A stretch of DNA of 64,000 nt. Origin: Gemmata massiliana. Lineage in GTDB: Bacteria > Planctomycetota > Planctomycetia > Gemmatales > Gemmataceae. The translations under genes and the position numbers were made by a program. Below are positions 63,048 to 64,000 of the stretch, piece by piece. Under the pieces are notes generated by a model. It saw nothing but the letters and a program-made list of their open reading frames with translations, was not told the DNA's origin and did not search any database. Position 1 is the stretch's first letter; each line of letters opens with the position of its first letter. The stretch is taken from the NCBI GenBank assembly GCA_000531095.1, contig HG799467.1, positions 362,421-426,420 on the forward strand, given 5' to 3'.

Positions 63048-63449
63048 ATGCGTTTTTTCACCGTTCGTGAAGCAAAGGAAGGCGAACACGTCATCCGCCG
63101 ACTATTCGGTGGTCGTCGTTTCTATGGCCCCTTCCGTTTCCGCCTATCACCCGAACCGACATGTGAGCAGATTACCGTTGATGCTGTTGCCGTACCCGAT
63201 TCGATGAACTTTTGGGCCGTAGAATTGCATTTGGCTGATATTGCATCGGGAGTGAATGAAGGGCTTCGACACTCAATAGAGTACGGCACTCGCTACTGCG
63301 GGATTCGTTTGACGGTAGTGGACCAAAAATACCATGACGTGCATACGCACTCTGAGGGGATGTGTAAAGAAGGCTTGGCTCATGAGGCGTCAGGGGTGAG
63401 TCGGAGCATAATTCTCAGCGTGTCGGGTATCGCCTCTTTGAGGTTGTAG
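63048..63449 (+). CDS. hypothetical protein, 3' end probably overwritten by a transposon
   Basis: Up to 133 residues from ATG 63048. The first about 105 residues look native (MRFFTVREAKEGEHVIRRLF, FWAVELHLADIASGVNEGL). The last about 25 are the antisense of a transposase end (63380 on), so the true C-terminus has probably been replaced. Function not recognised. It follows the AAA+ gene closely. Confidence 0.5.
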   Translation: MRFFTVREAKEGEHVIRRLFGGRRFYGPFRFRLSPEPTCEQITVDAVAVPDSMNFWAVELHLADIASGVNEGLRHSIEYGTRYCGIRLTVVDQKYHDVHTHSEGMCKEGLAHEASGVSRSIILSVSGIASLRL

Positions 63450-63720
63450 GCCCACTGAAAGACGGCGACGTACTGGCCGAGGTAGTGCTTGCTGACCCCT
63501 CGGAACGGGCGCAGGAACGTGCGCAACGCGGCCCACAATCCTTCCCGGGTGTTGTCATGCACTTCGCGGATCCCGTCCCCGTCGTCATCTCGCGCCCACT
63601 CCCGCTGACCGGGCGTGTGGTTCACCGTCGCATGCCCGCGATTGTTCCGAGCCAACCGACTGCACCCCTTCCACTGATCCGTGTACACCATCGCCCCTTC
63701 AACCGTCGACGCGCACGAAC
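63380..63720 (-). pseudogene. IS1595-like (ISXO2-type) transposase C-terminal fragment
   Basis: The minus-strand frame reads VYTDQWKGCSRLARNNRG, HATVNHTPGQREWARDDDGD, VHDNTREGLWAALRTFLRPF and GVSKHYLGQYVAVFQW, to a stop at 63380-63382. This is the ISXO2-like DDE end. The N-terminal half is missing; it meets an unrelated transposase fragment at about 63720-63750. Confidence 0.7.
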
Positions 63721-63744
63721 CGAGTCCGGGTGATGCCCGCAGAA

Positions 63745-64000
63745 CGACCGCCGCACCCGCTTGCAGACGTGCCACGCGGCGTTGTCCCACACCAGGGCGA
63801 ACACCCGCTTCCCCTCGGTCGCCAATTCCCGGCACACCCACCCCAGATACTCCTCGGTGGTGGCACTCACCGGTCGTCCGTCGCAGAACCGCAGCATCAT
63901 CCCGCCCGTGTCGGCCCGCAGCACCCCATAGCACGCCACCGCCTCGGGCCCGCCGCCCTTCGGATCCCGGGCGTTGCCGCCGAGCCGGAGCGGGCCGGAG
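63745..64000 (-). pseudogene. IS630-like transposase fragment, running off the window
   Basis: Minus-strand reading (from the window edge at 64000) gives ARDPKGGGPEAVACYGVLRA, DTGGMMLRFCDGRPVSATTE and ALVWDNAAWHVCKRVRRSF, the IS630-type DDE region with the catalytic Asp in WDN. Similarity ends near 63745, where the IS1595-like end begins. The 5' part lies beyond the window. It is the truncated neighbour of the preceding fragment. Confidence 0.65.

Overview
The window is GC-rich chromosomal DNA (except an AT-richer stretch near 20.1-21.0 kb) that looks like a planctomycete of the Gemmata group. The pointers are a Ser/Thr kinase with WD40 repeats next to an ECF sigma factor, a Tat-exported DUF1501 protein, a GMC oxidoreductase joined to a DUF1080 domain, a PlsY-DUF4149 fusion, and several copies of a protein family ending in a His-Val-Arg-Gly-Cys-Trp tail. 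No rRNA, tRNA or CRISPR array was seen. The assignment comes from protein families only; no marker gene is present.

Layout. 0-6 kb: a GMC/DUF1080 fusion enzyme, then a minus-strand run of a small protein, a HAD hydrolase and an M4-like metallopeptidase. 6-10.1 kb: an ECF sigma factor overlapping a zinc-finger/kinase/WD40 receptor gene whose propeller is cut by an in-frame TAG. 10.2-15.5 kb: small and exported proteins, a mono-haem c-type protein and a secretin-N-like protein. 15.5-20 kb: a P1B-type metal ATPase fused to an HflK/SPFH domain, then a PLP-dependent threonine dehydratase/serine racemase. 20-28.7 kb: an accessory region with four members of one paralogous family (one decayed), DUF1501, a frameshifted RraA-like gene and membrane proteins. 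28.7-31 kb: a complete IS5-type element and a decayed IS1-like element. 31-41 kb: acetate kinase with a metallophosphoesterase, a frameshifted GNAT gene, a GT39-like membrane protein, plsY, an FAD oxidoreductase and rnc. 41-47 kb: hypothetical proteins, a GNAT protein, an amber-interrupted gene and a TolC-like outer-membrane efflux protein. 47-54 kb: acpS, a PcrA/UvrD helicase gene carrying an intein, repeat-rich spacers, YceI and a sugar isomerase-like protein. 54-63 kb: a histidine kinase/response regulator pair, ispG, a PQQ-like propeller protein and an AAA+ ATPase. 63-64 kb: two abutting transposase fragments.

Housekeeping genes recognised are rnc, ispG, plsY, acpS, ackA and pcrA. Two regulatory modules are visible: the ECF sigma/ZAS-kinase-WD40 pair and the OmpR-type two-component pair.

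A caution for all interpretation: at least five open frames are broken by short indels (RraA-like, GNAT, TolC-like, PcrA twice, IS1-like) and two by in-frame TAG codons. Several of the indels sit in short homopolymer runs and one gene hit is the normally important pcrA, so some may be sequencing or assembly errors. The 10-bp tandem duplication in the IS1-like gene looks like a real mutation.

The most interesting items are the single-polypeptide GMC oxidoreductase/DUF1080 enzyme, the P-type ATPase-HflK fusion, the intein in the helicase, and the amber-split kinase receptor.
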